64,000 nucleotides of DNA from JBKBKC01 sp046294265. GTDB taxonomy: Bacteria > Pseudomonadota > Alphaproteobacteria > Rhodobacterales > Rhodobacteraceae. Made by a program: the position numbers and the translations under genes. Shown here piece by piece: positions 46,873 through 55,001 of the stretch; the first letter of the stretch is position 1; each line of letters opens with the position of its first letter. Location: NCBI GenBank assembly GCA_046294265.1, contig JBKBKC010000013.1:73167-137166 (forward strand). Reading direction: 5' to 3'. The notes below the pieces were generated by a model. It ran no database searches, had not been told where the DNA came from, and was given only the letters and a program-made list of their open reading frames with translations.

Positions 46873-48054
46873 ATGACCGACGCTTGGAAGACCCGCACGA
46901 AACTGGTGCATCAGGGCAGCCGCCGCAGCCAGTATGGCGAGATGGCCGAGGCGATCTTTCTGACGCAGGGGTTTGCTTACGCTTCGGCCGAGGCGGCCGA
47001 GGCGCGGTTCATAAAGGCGGGCGAGGATGAGTTCATCTATGCCCGCTACGGCAACCCCACGGTGCGGATGTTCGAGGAGCGGATCGCGGGGCTGGAGGGG
47101 ACGGAGGACGCCTTTGCAACCGCATCTGGTATGGCGGCGGTCAATGGGGCCCTGATGTCGATGCTGCGGGCGGGGGATCACGTCGTGTCGTCGCGGGCGC
47201 TGTTCGGGTCTTGCCTCTATATTCTGGAGGACATCCTGACCCGCTACGGCGTGCGCGTGACCTTTGTGGACGGCACCGATCTGGACCAGTGGCGGGCGGC
47301 GGTGGTGCCGGGGACGCGGGCGGTGTTTTTCGAGACGATGAGCAATCCGACACTGGAACTTGTTGATATTGCGTCGGTTTCGGAAATTGCCCATGCCGTG
47401 GGCGCAACCGTGGTGGCCGACAACGTGTTCGCGACGCCGATCTTCAGCCGCGCGGTGGAGCAGGGCGCGGATGTGGTGGTCTATTCGGCCACCAAGCATA
47501 TCGACGGGCAGGGGCGCGCGCTTGGCGGGGTCGTCTGCGGCACACGGGAATGGGTGCGCAAGACCTTCGAGCCCTACCTGAAGCATACCGGCGGCGCGAT
47601 GAGCCCGTTCACCGCCTGGATCATGCTGAACGGGATGGCCACGCTGGACCTGCGCTGCCGGGCCATGGCCGAAGGGGCCGCGCAGGTCGCCAGGGCACTG
47701 GAAACCCATGGCAAAGTGGCGCGGATGATCTATCCGGGGCTGGCAAGCCACCCGCAGCACGGCCTTGCCATGGCGCAGATGGGATCGGGGGGCACGATGC
47801 TGGCCTTTGACATCGCGGGCGGCAAGGAGGCGGCGTTCCGGTTCATGAATGCGCTGGAGATCATCAAGATTTCCAACAACCTGGGGGATGCGAAATCCAT
47901 CGCCACCCATCCCGCCACCACCACCCACCAGCGCCTGCCGCAACCGCAGAAGAACGCTCTGGGGATCACGCCGGGGCTGATCCGGCTGTCGGTTGGGCTG
48001 GAGGATCCCGACGACCTGATCGCGGACCTGAAGCGAGGGCTTGAGGCCGCCTGA
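46873..48054 (+). CDS. metZ: O-succinylhomoserine sulfhydrylase
   Basis: Cys/Met-metabolism PLP enzyme (393 aa) that makes homocysteine directly from O-succinylhomoserine and sulfide. Signature parts: YARYGNPTVRMFEERIAGLEG (substrate/PLP site), the SGMAAV phosphate loop, the PLP Asp in VVADNVFATP, and the catalytic Lys in VVYSATKHIDGQGRALGG. The ending SIATHPATTTHQRL and LIRLSVGLEDPDDLIADL is typical of MetZ. The ATG at 46873 is preferred over 46822, which lies in the riboswitch leader. Controlled by the SAM-II riboswitch. Confidence 0.95.
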   Translation: MTDAWKTRTKLVHQGSRRSQYGEMAEAIFLTQGFAYASAEAAEARFIKAGEDEFIYARYGNPTVRMFEERIAGLEGTEDAFATASGMAAVNGALMSMLRAGDHVVSSRALFGSCLYILEDILTRYGVRVTFVDGTDLDQWRAAVVPGTRAVFFETMSNPTLELVDIASVSEIAHAVGATVVADNVFATPIFSRAVEQGADVVVYSATKHIDGQGRALGGVVCGTREWVRKTFEPYLKHTGGAMSPFTAWIMLNGMATLDLRCRAMAEGAAQVARALETHGKVARMIYPGLASHPQHGLAMAQMGSGGTMLAFDIAGGKEAAFRFMNALEIIKISNNLGDAKSIATHPATTTHQRLPQPQKNALGITPGLIRLSVGLEDPDDLIADLKRGLEAA

Positions 48055-48067
48055 CACCGGCTGTTTT

Positions 48068-48105
48068 GCGTCCCGCATGCGTCGGCTTTGCGTCGGTTTT
48101 CCGTC
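48068..48105. repeat. 11-bp tandem repeat (GCGTCGGTTTY unit) after metZ
   Basis: Three in-register 11-bp units (GCGTCCCGCAT, GCGTCGGCTTT, GCGTCGGTTTT) and a partial fourth start 14 bp after the metZ stop. The consensus GCGTCGGTTTY is identical to the - strand reading of the exact triplication at 20411-20446. Confidence 0.75.
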
Positions 48106-48240
48106 CCGACAGGCCGCGCGCGGCGTTCAGGGTTTGGCAAGGACCTGCATCGCCGGTTGAGTGATCCGGTTCCGCCCATGGGGCGTAAACTCCCGTGACA
48201 TTGACGGCCGCCGGGCCCGAACCGAAAGGATACCCCCGAC

Positions 48241-49320
48241 ATGAACATCCATAACCCGGAGATCGACCGGACCCCCTCGCGCGCCGAGGTGGAGGCAGCC
48301 CTCGCGGTGCTGCGGCACTGGGCGGGCGCATCGTCGGATGCCGAGATCGCGGCAGTGGCGCCAGAGATGGCGGCCGCCGTTTATCCGGTCCTGAGCCGCG
48401 ATTACCCGTCCGAGTTCCGCGCCGATGACGCCTACAAGGCGGGCCTGCCCGACCTGCAGAACGGCCCCGCCAGCCTGATCGTGGGGGCCCATGCGCCGAT
48501 CCAGCATGTGGGCATTTCCAACTTCCGCCTGCCGATCCGGTATCGCACCCGCGATGCGGGCGACATGTCACTGGAGACCAGCGTCACGGGGACCGTCAGC
48601 CTGGAGGCGGAAAAGAAGGGCATCAACATGAGCCGCATCATGCGGTCGTTCTATGCCCATGCCGACCGGTCCTTCAGTTTCGAGGTAATCGAGGCGGTGC
48701 TGGAGGATTACCGGCGCGACCTGGGGTCGTTCGATGCGCGCATCCAGATGCGGGTGTCGTTTCCGATGCAGGTGACCAGCCTGCGCTCGGGCCTGGTGGG
48801 GTGGCAGTATTACGACCTGGCGCTGGAACTGGTCGAGGCGGCGGGGGTGCGAAAGAAGATCCTGCACCTTGATTTCGTCTATTCCTCCACCTGCCCCTGT
48901 TCGCTGGAACTGTCCGAGCACGCGCGGGCTACGCGCGGCCAGCTTGCCACGCCGCACAGCCAGCGGTCGGTGGCGCGGCTGTCGGTAGAGGTGCGCCCCG
49001 GACGGGTGCTGTGGTTCGAGGATCTGGTGGAGCTGGCCCGCAAGGGGGTTCCGACGGAAACGCAGGTGATGGTGAAGCGCGAGGACGAGCAGGCATTCGC
49101 CGAGCTGAACGCGGCCAACCCGATCTTTGTCGAGGATGCGGCGCGGTCGTTCTGCGCGGCGCTGGAGGGCGATGCGAGGATCGGCGATTTCCGGGTTGTG
49201 GCCAGCCATCAGGAGTCGCTGCACAGCCATGATGCCGTGAGCCTGCTGACGCGGGGCGAGACCTTTGCCGCCGAGAGCCTGGATCCGCGGCTGTTTCAAA
49301 GCCTTGTGAAAGCGGGCTGA
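48241..49320 (+). CDS. folE2: GTP cyclohydrolase I, FolE2 type
   Basis: Zinc- or other metal-dependent GTP cyclohydrolase IB (359 aa), which makes dihydroneopterin triphosphate for folate. Conserved features are HVGISNFRLPIRY near residue 85, the MSRIMRSFYAHAD segment, and the catalytic Cys in DFVYSSTCPCSLELSEHA. A C-terminal GDFRVVASHQESLHSHDAV completes the T-fold. It occurs in many Rhodobacteraceae instead of FolE1. Other folate genes (folB, folP) lie at 33-35 kb. No Zur-type operator was recognised upstream. Confidence 0.94.
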   Translation: MNIHNPEIDRTPSRAEVEAALAVLRHWAGASSDAEIAAVAPEMAAAVYPVLSRDYPSEFRADDAYKAGLPDLQNGPASLIVGAHAPIQHVGISNFRLPIRYRTRDAGDMSLETSVTGTVSLEAEKKGINMSRIMRSFYAHADRSFSFEVIEAVLEDYRRDLGSFDARIQMRVSFPMQVTSLRSGLVGWQYYDLALELVEAAGVRKKILHLDFVYSSTCPCSLELSEHARATRGQLATPHSQRSVARLSVEVRPGRVLWFEDLVELARKGVPTETQVMVKREDEQAFAELNAANPIFVEDAARSFCAALEGDARIGDFRVVASHQESLHSHDAVSLLTRGETFAAESLDPRLFQSLVKAG

Positions 49321-49413
49321 GGCAGCGGCCGGTGGCTGGGCAGGTGGGCCGGAAACGGCTAGCCTGCCCCCGACCGGGAGCGTCGGTCGGTTCCGAGACC
49401 TGAGGAGTATTCC

Positions 49414-50337
49414 ATGACCCCTGCCCCCCTTCGCCTTGACCGGCGCCGTTTCCTGAACATCGCCAGCGGCCTTGTGGCGGCGGGGCTGTTGCCCGCGCGG
49501 GTGCTGGCCTTTGCCGGGCCCACGACGCTGAGCGTGGGATCGGTGGGGATTACCGTGCTGTCGGACGGCACGCTGACCCTGTCCGTCGGCGTATTCGCGC
49601 CCGATCAGGACCCGGCCGTGCTGGCGGCGCTGATGGGGGCGGTGGCGGACGGGGCGGTGGTGGCGCAGGCGACGCCGGTGGTGATCCGCGACGGGGCGGA
49701 GGTGGTGCTGGTGGACGTGGGATCGGGCACCGGGTTTCAGGATACCGCCGGCCGGCTGCGCGAGAACATGGCGGCGGCGGGGATCGACACGGCGGAGGTC
49801 ACCAAGGTCGTGTTCACCCATGCCCATCCGGACCATCTGTTCGGGGTGGCGGTGAATGGCGCGCTGATCTGCCCGAATGCGAGCTATCACATGGGCCGAG
49901 CCGAGCACGGCTTCTGGACCAACCCCGACATCTTTTCCCTGCTGCCGCCCGATTTCCACCCGTTTGCGCAAGGCGCGCAGGCGGCGCTGGCGGCCATCGG
50001 CGACCGGCTGGCGCTGTTCGACGCGGGCGAGGCGCTGACGCCCAACGTGACGGCGATCGACACGCCCGGCCATACGCCGGGGCATGTGACGATCGAGGTG
50101 GCGGGGGGCGACGGGGCGTTCGTGACCGGCGACGTGATCCCGTCCAGCCTGGTGCATTTCGCCAACCCGGACTGGGGCTTTGGCTTTGACGCGGATTCCG
50201 CGCTGTCGGCCGCCTCGCGCCGGATGCTGCTGGGCCGCGCGGCGGCCGAGAAGAAGGCCATGATCGGCTATCACTGGCCGCAGCCGGTGGGCATGGCGGA
50301 AGTGGATGGCGACGGGTTCCGGTTCGTGCCTGCCTGA
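49414..50337 (+). CDS. exported MBL-fold hydrolase with twin-arginine-type leader
   Basis: Metallo-beta-lactamase-fold protein of 307 aa. The N-terminus DRRRFLNIASGLVAAGLLPA (residues ~10-29) resembles a Tat signal, so it is probably exported folded. The metal site is in FTHAHPDHLFGVAV (residues ~129-142), with later His residues in DTPGHTPGHVTIEV and GYHWPQPVG. It is similar to quorum-quenching lactonase or other MBL hydrolases, but no substrate can be named. A GAGGAG ribosome site precedes the ATG. Confidence 0.85.
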   Translation: MTPAPLRLDRRRFLNIASGLVAAGLLPARVLAFAGPTTLSVGSVGITVLSDGTLTLSVGVFAPDQDPAVLAALMGAVADGAVVAQATPVVIRDGAEVVLVDVGSGTGFQDTAGRLRENMAAAGIDTAEVTKVVFTHAHPDHLFGVAVNGALICPNASYHMGRAEHGFWTNPDIFSLLPPDFHPFAQGAQAALAAIGDRLALFDAGEALTPNVTAIDTPGHTPGHVTIEVAGGDGAFVTGDVIPSSLVHFANPDWGFGFDADSALSAASRRMLLGRAAAEKKAMIGYHWPQPVGMAEVDGDGFRFVPA

Positions 50338-50358
50338 GGGCGGTTTGCGGCATCGCGG

Positions 50359-50412
50359 CCGGGGGTTTCACACCCCCGGACCCCCGTGGGATATTTAGGC
50401 CAAGATGAAAGC
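50359..50412. repeat. GC hairpin plus GGATATTT dispersed repeat after the MBL gene
   Basis: CCGGGGGT (50359-50366) pairs with ACCCCCGG (50372-50379), followed by CCCCCGTGGGATATTTAGGC and CAAGATGAAAG. It is the clearest complete copy of the hairpin-plus-motif family and lies between convergent genes. Confidence 0.75.
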
Positions 50413-50427
50413 TGGAGACCGTAGAGG

Positions 50428-51036
50428 TCAGGGCTTGTCGGCGGGCCGATCGCTGCCGTAGCGCTTGAAAAGGCCGCCCTGGGCCATGAAAAAGGCGAAG
50501 AGGGCGGCAGTCAGGCCGAAAGTCTTGAAATTCACCCAGGCGTCGGTGGACATCGTGCGCCAGATCACCTCGTTCGCCACGGCAAGGGCGAAGAAGAAGA
50601 GGGTCAGGCGGCGGGTCAGGATCATCCAGCCCCGGGGCTGCATCGGCAGCGCCTCCTCCATCACGAGGCGCAGGTAGGACTGGCCGCGCAGGAGGCCGAC
50701 ACCGAGGATGCCCGCGAAGAGGAGGTAGATCATCGTCGGCTTCATCTTGAAGAAGCGGTCGTCGTTGAGCCAGACCGAGAGGCCGCCGAAGACGATCACG
50801 AGGACGAGGGTGGCGACCTGCATCTTCGAGAGCTTGCCCGTGAGATACCACAGCGCGCCCGTGGTCAGGATCATCAGAGGGATGAAGGCGGCGGTGGCGA
50901 CGATGAAGCCGTCGTAGGCGGTGCCTGCGATGGTGAAGGTCTCGTCCTTGAAGCGCAGGTAGCCCAGGAAGAAGGCCGCGATGGGCCCGAGTTCGAGGGC
51001 CATCTTGAGGCCGGGATGGATTTTCTTTTCGGTCAT
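50428..51036 (-). CDS. yciB: inner membrane protein YciB/IspZ (septation protein A)
   Basis: Integral membrane protein of 202 aa in the YciB (IspZ) family, linked to cell division and envelope integrity. The N-terminal KMALELGPIAAFFLGYLRFKDETF and central FGGLSVWLNDDRFFKMKPTMIYLLF are the family hallmarks, followed by three more helices and the VNFKTFGL segment. Length is typical. It starts 3 bp after the DMT permease stop, suggesting one transcript running ftsY, DMT permease, yciB. Confidence 0.93.
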   Translation of the reverse strand: MTEKKIHPGLKMALELGPIAAFFLGYLRFKDETFTIAGTAYDGFIVATAAFIPLMILTTGALWYLTGKLSKMQVATLVLVIVFGGLSVWLNDDRFFKMKPTMIYLLFAGILGVGLLRGQSYLRLVMEEALPMQPRGWMILTRRLTLFFFALAVANEVIWRTMSTDAWVNFKTFGLTAALFAFFMAQGGLFKRYGSDRPADKP

Positions 51037-51039
51037 GGT

Positions 51040-51945
51040 TCAGCCTGCCTGCACGATGATGGCCCCCGCCGCAACCCCCGCCATCAGGGTTGCGCGGATG
51101 GGCCCCACCCGTTCGCCCAGCACGGCCCAGCCGATGAGGGCGGCAAAGAGGGTAGAGGTTTCGCGCAAGGCGGCAACCTCGCCGACCTTGCCAAGCCGCG
51201 TGCCCAGCATCACGCCGCCGAAGGAGACAAAGGCGATGAGGCCGCCCGCCATGCCGCGCAGGAGGAGGGGGCCAAGGGGGGGCAGCGGGCCGCCCAGGCC
51301 GCGCCAGAGCCGCCAGGCGCAAAGGAGCGGGAAGTCGATGGCGGTGATGAGGAAAAACCAGGCGAGGAAGGTGAACGGGTCGGGGATCAGCCGGATGCCC
51401 CAGGCGTCATAGGTGGTGTATAGGGCGACGAGGAGGCCGCCTGCGAAGGCCCAGGCCAGCCCCGCGCGCAGGGTGTCGCGGCCAAGCGTCTGGCCCCGCA
51501 GGTTCAGGACCGCGAGTGCGAGGATCGAGAGGGACAAGAGGAACACGCCCAGCCATTGCAGGGCGGTGTAATCCTCGGCCAGAAAGATCGCGGCGAAGGC
51601 GAGTGTGGCCAGCGGCCCGGTGCCGCGCACCACCGGATAGACCACGGTGAAGGCCGCGCGTTCATAGGCCAGCGCCATGGTCAGCTTGTAGGCGAAATGG
51701 ATGGCGAGGCAGCCTGCGAGGACCAGCCATTCGGGGCCTTGCGGCCAGGGGACCAGGAAGAGGGCGACGGGGGCGGAGAACACGGCGATCCAGATGTCGA
51801 TGGAGCCGCGGGTGATCCAGGGGTCGTGGCGGCCCTTTTGCAGCGCGCCGAACACGGCATGGGCCAGGGCGGAGACGAGGGCGAGCATCAGCGCCACGCG
51901 GGCGCCTTCGGCTGTGCCTTCGATGGAGGCGAGCCATGATGTCAT
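51040..51945 (-). CDS. EamA/DMT-superfamily permease
   Basis: Drug/metabolite-type transporter of 301 aa with about ten hydrophobic helices in two EamA repeats; the second begins near AFAGGLLVALYTTYDAWGIRL. Segments such as YPVVRGTGPLATLAFAAIFL (first repeat) and TSTLFAALIGWAVLGERVG (second repeat) fit the family. Substrate unknown. It lies between ftsY and yciB on the - strand. Confidence 0.88.
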   Translation of the reverse strand: MTSWLASIEGTAEGARVALMLALVSALAHAVFGALQKGRHDPWITRGSIDIWIAVFSAPVALFLVPWPQGPEWLVLAGCLAIHFAYKLTMALAYERAAFTVVYPVVRGTGPLATLAFAAIFLAEDYTALQWLGVFLLSLSILALAVLNLRGQTLGRDTLRAGLAWAFAGGLLVALYTTYDAWGIRLIPDPFTFLAWFFLITAIDFPLLCAWRLWRGLGGPLPPLGPLLLRGMAGGLIAFVSFGGVMLGTRLGKVGEVAALRETSTLFAALIGWAVLGERVGPIRATLMAGVAAGAIIVQAG

Positions 51946-52029
51946 GCGATGGTGGGGCGCCAGCCCCCCGGTGCCTGCGGCACCCGCGCCCCTCGGCGCC
52001 CGGACCGGTGGCGCAGCGATGGTCGCGCC

Positions 52030-52045
52030 GGGGATATTTGGGCCA
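52030..52045. repeat. GGATATTT dispersed repeat, truncated copy
   Basis: GGGGATATTTGGGCCA matches the first half of the dispersed motif but lacks AAGATGAA. It lies in the gap between ftsY and the DMT permease. Confidence 0.5.
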
Positions 52046-52066
52046 TCGGGAACGGGAGGCCGGGCA

Positions 52067-53062
52067 TCAGGGGTCGAGGCCCACCAGCGCGCGGGCGAAA
52101 TCGGCGGGGTCGAAGGGGGCGAGGTCGTCGATCTGCTCGCCCACCCCGATGGCGTGGATCGGCAGGCCGAAGCGGTCGGCCAGCGCCACGAGGACGCCGC
52201 CGCGCGCGGTGCCGTCGAGCTTGGTCATCACGAGGCCCGAGACATCGGCGAGCTTGCGGAAGATCTCGACCTGGCTCAGCGCGTTCTGGCCGGTGGTGGC
52301 GTCCAGCACCAGGAGGGTGTTGTGGGGCGCGCTGGGGTCTTTCTTGCGGATCACGCGGACGATCTTGGACAGTTCCTCCATCAGGTCGGCGCGGTTTTGC
52401 AGGCGGCCCGCGGTGTCGATGAGGAGGAGGTCGGCGCCCTCGGCCTCGGCCCGTGTCATGGCGTCGAAGGCGAGGCTGGCGGGGTCGGAGCCTTCCGGCG
52501 CGGTGAGGACAGGAACGCCCGCGCGCGTGCCCCAGACCTGGAGCTGCTCGACGGCGGCCGCGCGGAAGGTGTCGCCGGCCGCGATCACCACGGATTTGCC
52601 GGCGGCGCGGAACTGCGCGGCAAGCTTGCCGATGGTGGTTGTCTTGCCCGAGCCGTTGACCCCCACCACCAGCACGACCTGCGGCCGCTTGGGGTAGATC
52701 GGCAGGGGGCGGGCGACGGGTTCCATGATGCGCGCGATTTCGTCCGCCAGCGCCTGGCGGATCTCGGTGGCGGAGACGCGGCGGTCCATGCGGCCTGCGG
52801 CGATGTTGGCGGCCACGCGGGCGGCGGTGGTGACGCCCATGTCGGCCTGGATCAGCACATCCTCCAGGCTTTCGAGCATGGCGTCGTCGAAGAGGCGGCG
52901 AGGTTCGTCGGCCTCCGCCCGCCCGATCAGGCGGGAGAGGAGGCCCGCGGGTTTGGCGGGATCGGGCGGGGCGGGCGTGTCCTCCACCAGCGCGTCGAGG
53001 CCTGCGGCGATCTGGTCGGAGGACCGGAACATCCGGTCGCGCAGTTTCTTGAAGAACGACAT
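52067..53062 (-). CDS. ftsY: signal recognition particle receptor
   Basis: SRP-type GTPase (331 aa) that docks ribosome-nascent-chain complexes at the inner membrane. The NG domain is complete: G1 VNGSGKTTTIGKLA (residues ~115-128), GDTFRAAAVEQLQVW, G3 DTAGRLQNRADLMEEL, G4 TKLDGTARGG, and the closing GEQIDDLAPFDPADFARALVG. The acidic A domain is short, as usual in alphaproteobacteria, but the amphipathic start SFFKKLRDRMFRSSD is present. Its start faces the HlyU-family gene. Confidence 0.96.
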   Translation of the reverse strand: MSFFKKLRDRMFRSSDQIAAGLDALVEDTPAPPDPAKPAGLLSRLIGRAEADEPRRLFDDAMLESLEDVLIQADMGVTTAARVAANIAAGRMDRRVSATEIRQALADEIARIMEPVARPLPIYPKRPQVVLVVGVNGSGKTTTIGKLAAQFRAAGKSVVIAAGDTFRAAAVEQLQVWGTRAGVPVLTAPEGSDPASLAFDAMTRAEAEGADLLLIDTAGRLQNRADLMEELSKIVRVIRKKDPSAPHNTLLVLDATTGQNALSQVEIFRKLADVSGLVMTKLDGTARGGVLVALADRFGLPIHAIGVGEQIDDLAPFDPADFARALVGLDP

Positions 53063-53139
53063 GGGTGCGGCCCCCGCGCATGGTGTCGGGTGAGACCTAA
53101 TCGCTTGGGGCGGCGAGGGGAAGGGTTGGCGGGGCGGCG

Positions 53140-53418
53140 TTATCGGCCGGGTTGCGCCGCGAACAGCCTGTCGCCCTGTTCGTCGATGATCTGGCGCGCC
53201 TTGCGGAGGGAGGCGGCGGCGGCTTCGTCCTGCGAGGCCATCGTGTCGGCGCGGATCAGGTCATGGCGCTGGCCGTCCTTTTCGATGCGGGCCGAGACGC
53301 GGAACTGCCCGCCCTCGCGGATCGGGGTGGGGGTGATGCGGAAGCCCTTGTGGTCCTCGCCGGGGGCGGGAGGCGGGGCGTCGGTGCGGGAGCCGAAGAG
53401 GCGGGACCAGAAGGGCAT
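53140..53418 (-). CDS. HlyU-family protein with IS-replaced upstream region
   Basis: Small protein of 92 aa in the HlyU family (first described as a Vibrio haemolysin regulator; role in alphaproteobacteria unclear). The conserved core is DHKGFRITPTPIREGGQFRV, with KDGQRHDLIRADTMASQDEA, and the C-terminal helix KARQIIDEQGDRLF. The CDS looks intact, but the end of an IS3-type element lies only 14 bp upstream of its ATG and no ribosome-binding sequence remains, so expression may be impaired or driven from the IS. It is upstream of ftsY on the same strand. Confidence 0.82.
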   Translation of the reverse strand: MPFWSRLFGSRTDAPPPAPGEDHKGFRITPTPIREGGQFRVSARIEKDGQRHDLIRADTMASQDEAAAASLRKARQIIDEQGDRLFAAQPGR

Positions 53419-53432
53419 AAAGAATAACCAAT

Positions 53433-54128
53433 TGAACGGCCCCTGGTTTGCCAGAGGGTGGTTTGATCAGTGACGATGCGACCATATCGAGTGAGTTCAG
53501 GTTTGCATAGAACGCCTCCTCTGCTTCGGCGGGCGTGGTGTATCCGATGGGGCCGAGGAGACGGCTGTTATCATACCAATCGACCCATTCCAGCGTCTCC
53601 CACCCGACCTCTCGCATTGATTTCCAAGGGCCGATCTGGTTGATCACCTCGGTCTTGAAAAGGCCGATGACGCAATCGACCAAGGCATTGTCATGCGCCG
53701 CGCCGACTGTGCCGACGGAAAGATCGATCGCCGCCTCGGTGAGGCGCTCGGTATGCTTGATGGACAGGTATTGGGACCTGCGGTCCGAATGGTGGATCAA
53801 GCTCTTGTTATCCGGCGTCTTTCTTTGCCAGACCGCTTGCTCCAACGCATCGAGCACGAACTGGGTCTTCATCGATGTTGAGGCGCGCCAGCCGACAATT
53901 CGACGTGCAAAGACGTCTGTCACGAAGGCCACATAAACCGTTCCCGACCATGTGGGCACATAGGTGAAGCCGCGCGCCATTGTTCTTGAACCAATGGCGC
54001 CCAATAGCTCGCCCCACAGCTTGTTCGGTCGATCCGCCATGAACAGGCGGTTCACCTTATCCTCCGGGCCTGGCTGCGATGTGTCAGGGTTCGTCGTGAC
54101 AATCTTTTTGCCGCGAACGACCCCTCGG
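53433..54128 (-). mobile_element. remnant of an IS3-family element (transposase OrfB fragment)
   Basis: The - strand encodes a broken OrfB integrase-core transposase: VTTNPDTSQPGPEDKVNRLF, FTYVPTWSGTVYVAFVTDVF, IHHSDRRSQYLSIKHTERL, NALVDCVIGLFKTEVINQ and LEWVDWYDNSRLLGPIGYTT. The end at 53433 starts TGAACGGCCCCTGGTTTGCC, an IS3-type terminal repeat. The catalytic residues are damaged: the first Asp (normally VADFTYV) reads MARGFTYV after a disrupted stretch, and the third (Glu) reads Asp. OrfA, the OrfB N-terminus and the other end are missing; sequence similarity stops near 54128. It is inactive. Confidence 0.85.
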
Positions 54129-54130
54129 AT

Positions 54131-54340
54131 GCAGGCGAAGCACTGGCCGACAGCCGCACGATGAAGGGCGGCGGCGCGGCGGGTTTCGCGACGCTCGGCG
54201 CTGTCGTGGAATACAGCGGCGCGCTGCGGACGCGCGCCATAGATGAAGTGGCGAGGCTGCCAGCAGGATCGGTCATCGTCGAGATGATGAACGATTACAG
54301 CGTTATGCGGGATCAAGCCCGGGCTTGCCGAGGGTTCTGA
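54131..54340 (+). pseudogene. orphan C-terminal gene fragment at the IS junction
   Basis: A + strand frame of 69 codons that starts at the IS breakpoint and ends at 54338-54340. Its residues (SRTMKGGGAAGFATLGAVVE, ARLPAGSVIVEMMNDYSVMR) look like real protein rather than random translation, and it has no ribosome site of its own. The SRTMKGG motif followed by a hydrophobic stretch loosely recalls the tail of some phage endolysin/holin-type proteins, but I cannot name it. The upstream part was probably removed with the other end of the IS. Confidence 0.4.
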
Positions 54341-54415
54341 CGTGAGCGGGCGCGCTTCATCCTGGCGCAGTCGTCAGTGACAACCTCAACAATGCACGAG
54401 AAATATAGAGAACGA

Positions 54416-54444
54416 TTGACATGTTACCATCGTAACTTTAATCT
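54416..54444 (+). promoter_or_regulatory. promoter/operator of the chrB-like gene
   Basis: TTGACA (54416-54421) and TAATCT (54439-54444) are separated by 17 bp. The spacer carries a perfect inverted repeat, GTTAC-CATC-GTAAC (54423-54436). Transcription should begin at about 54451, at or next to the ATG at 54452, so the message would be essentially leaderless. The palindrome inside the promoter suggests repressor control, possibly by the gene product itself. Confidence 0.6.
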
Positions 54445-54451
54445 GGTTCAC

Positions 54452-54994
54452 ATGCAGAACATCGCCTGGCTCCTCCTGACCTACAAGGTCCCACCCGAAC
54501 CCGCGGCGCGGCGGATCGCCGTCTGGCGCAAGCTGAAGGGGATGGGGGCGGTCTATCTGCAGAACGGTGTGTGCCTGCTGCCGAAGACAGACGATCATGT
54601 GCGTCGCCTGAAGATGCTGGAGAACGATATCGCCGAGGCCAAGGGCGAGAGCGTGATCCTTGAGACGGTCGCCCTCGACCAGGCGCAGGAAAACAAGGTG
54701 ATCGAGCGGTTCAAGGCCGACCGCGACGAGGCCTATGCCGAATTCCTCGACAAGTGCGACGACTTCGAGCGCGAGGTCGCCAAGGAGATCGCCGCCAGCC
54801 ACTTCACTTATGCCGAACTGGAAGAGAACGACGTCGATCTGAAGAAGCTGCAGGGCTGGCTGGCCAAGATCCGGAAGATCGACTTCTACGGCGCCGCACG
54901 CGCGGTCGAGGCGGAAGCGCGGCTGAAGGGCTGCGCGGATGTGCTCGACGATTATGCCCGGCGCGTTTTCGACGCCCATGACGAGAACAGATGA
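54452..54994 (+). CDS. ChrB N-domain (chromate-resistance regulator-like) protein
   Basis: Protein of 180 aa matching the N-terminal domain of ChrB, a chromate-responsive regulator of chromate efflux operons. The N-terminus WLLLTYKVPPEPAARRIAVW (residues ~5-24) and KLKGMGAVYLQNGVCLLP are typical; the remainder is a charged helical region (FKADRDEAYAEFLDKCDDFE). The larger C-terminal domain of full ChrB is absent. The start at 54452 fits the promoter position; upstream in-frame ATGs at 54377 and 54395 precede the promoter. Followed by a DUF1127 protein and an MFS permease. Confidence 0.8.
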   Translation: MQNIAWLLLTYKVPPEPAARRIAVWRKLKGMGAVYLQNGVCLLPKTDDHVRRLKMLENDIAEAKGESVILETVALDQAQENKVIERFKADRDEAYAEFLDKCDDFEREVAKEIAASHFTYAELEENDVDLKKLQGWLAKIRKIDFYGAARAVEAEARLKGCADVLDDYARRVFDAHDENR

Positions 54995-55001
54995 GGGTCC
55001 C

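Noticed and set aside
53261..53432. Continuation of the transposase frame beyond the IS end, across the HlyU-family gene
   Set aside because: Sequence left of 53433 is in another frame from the HlyU-family CDS and lies outside the terminal repeat; the open frame there is accidental.
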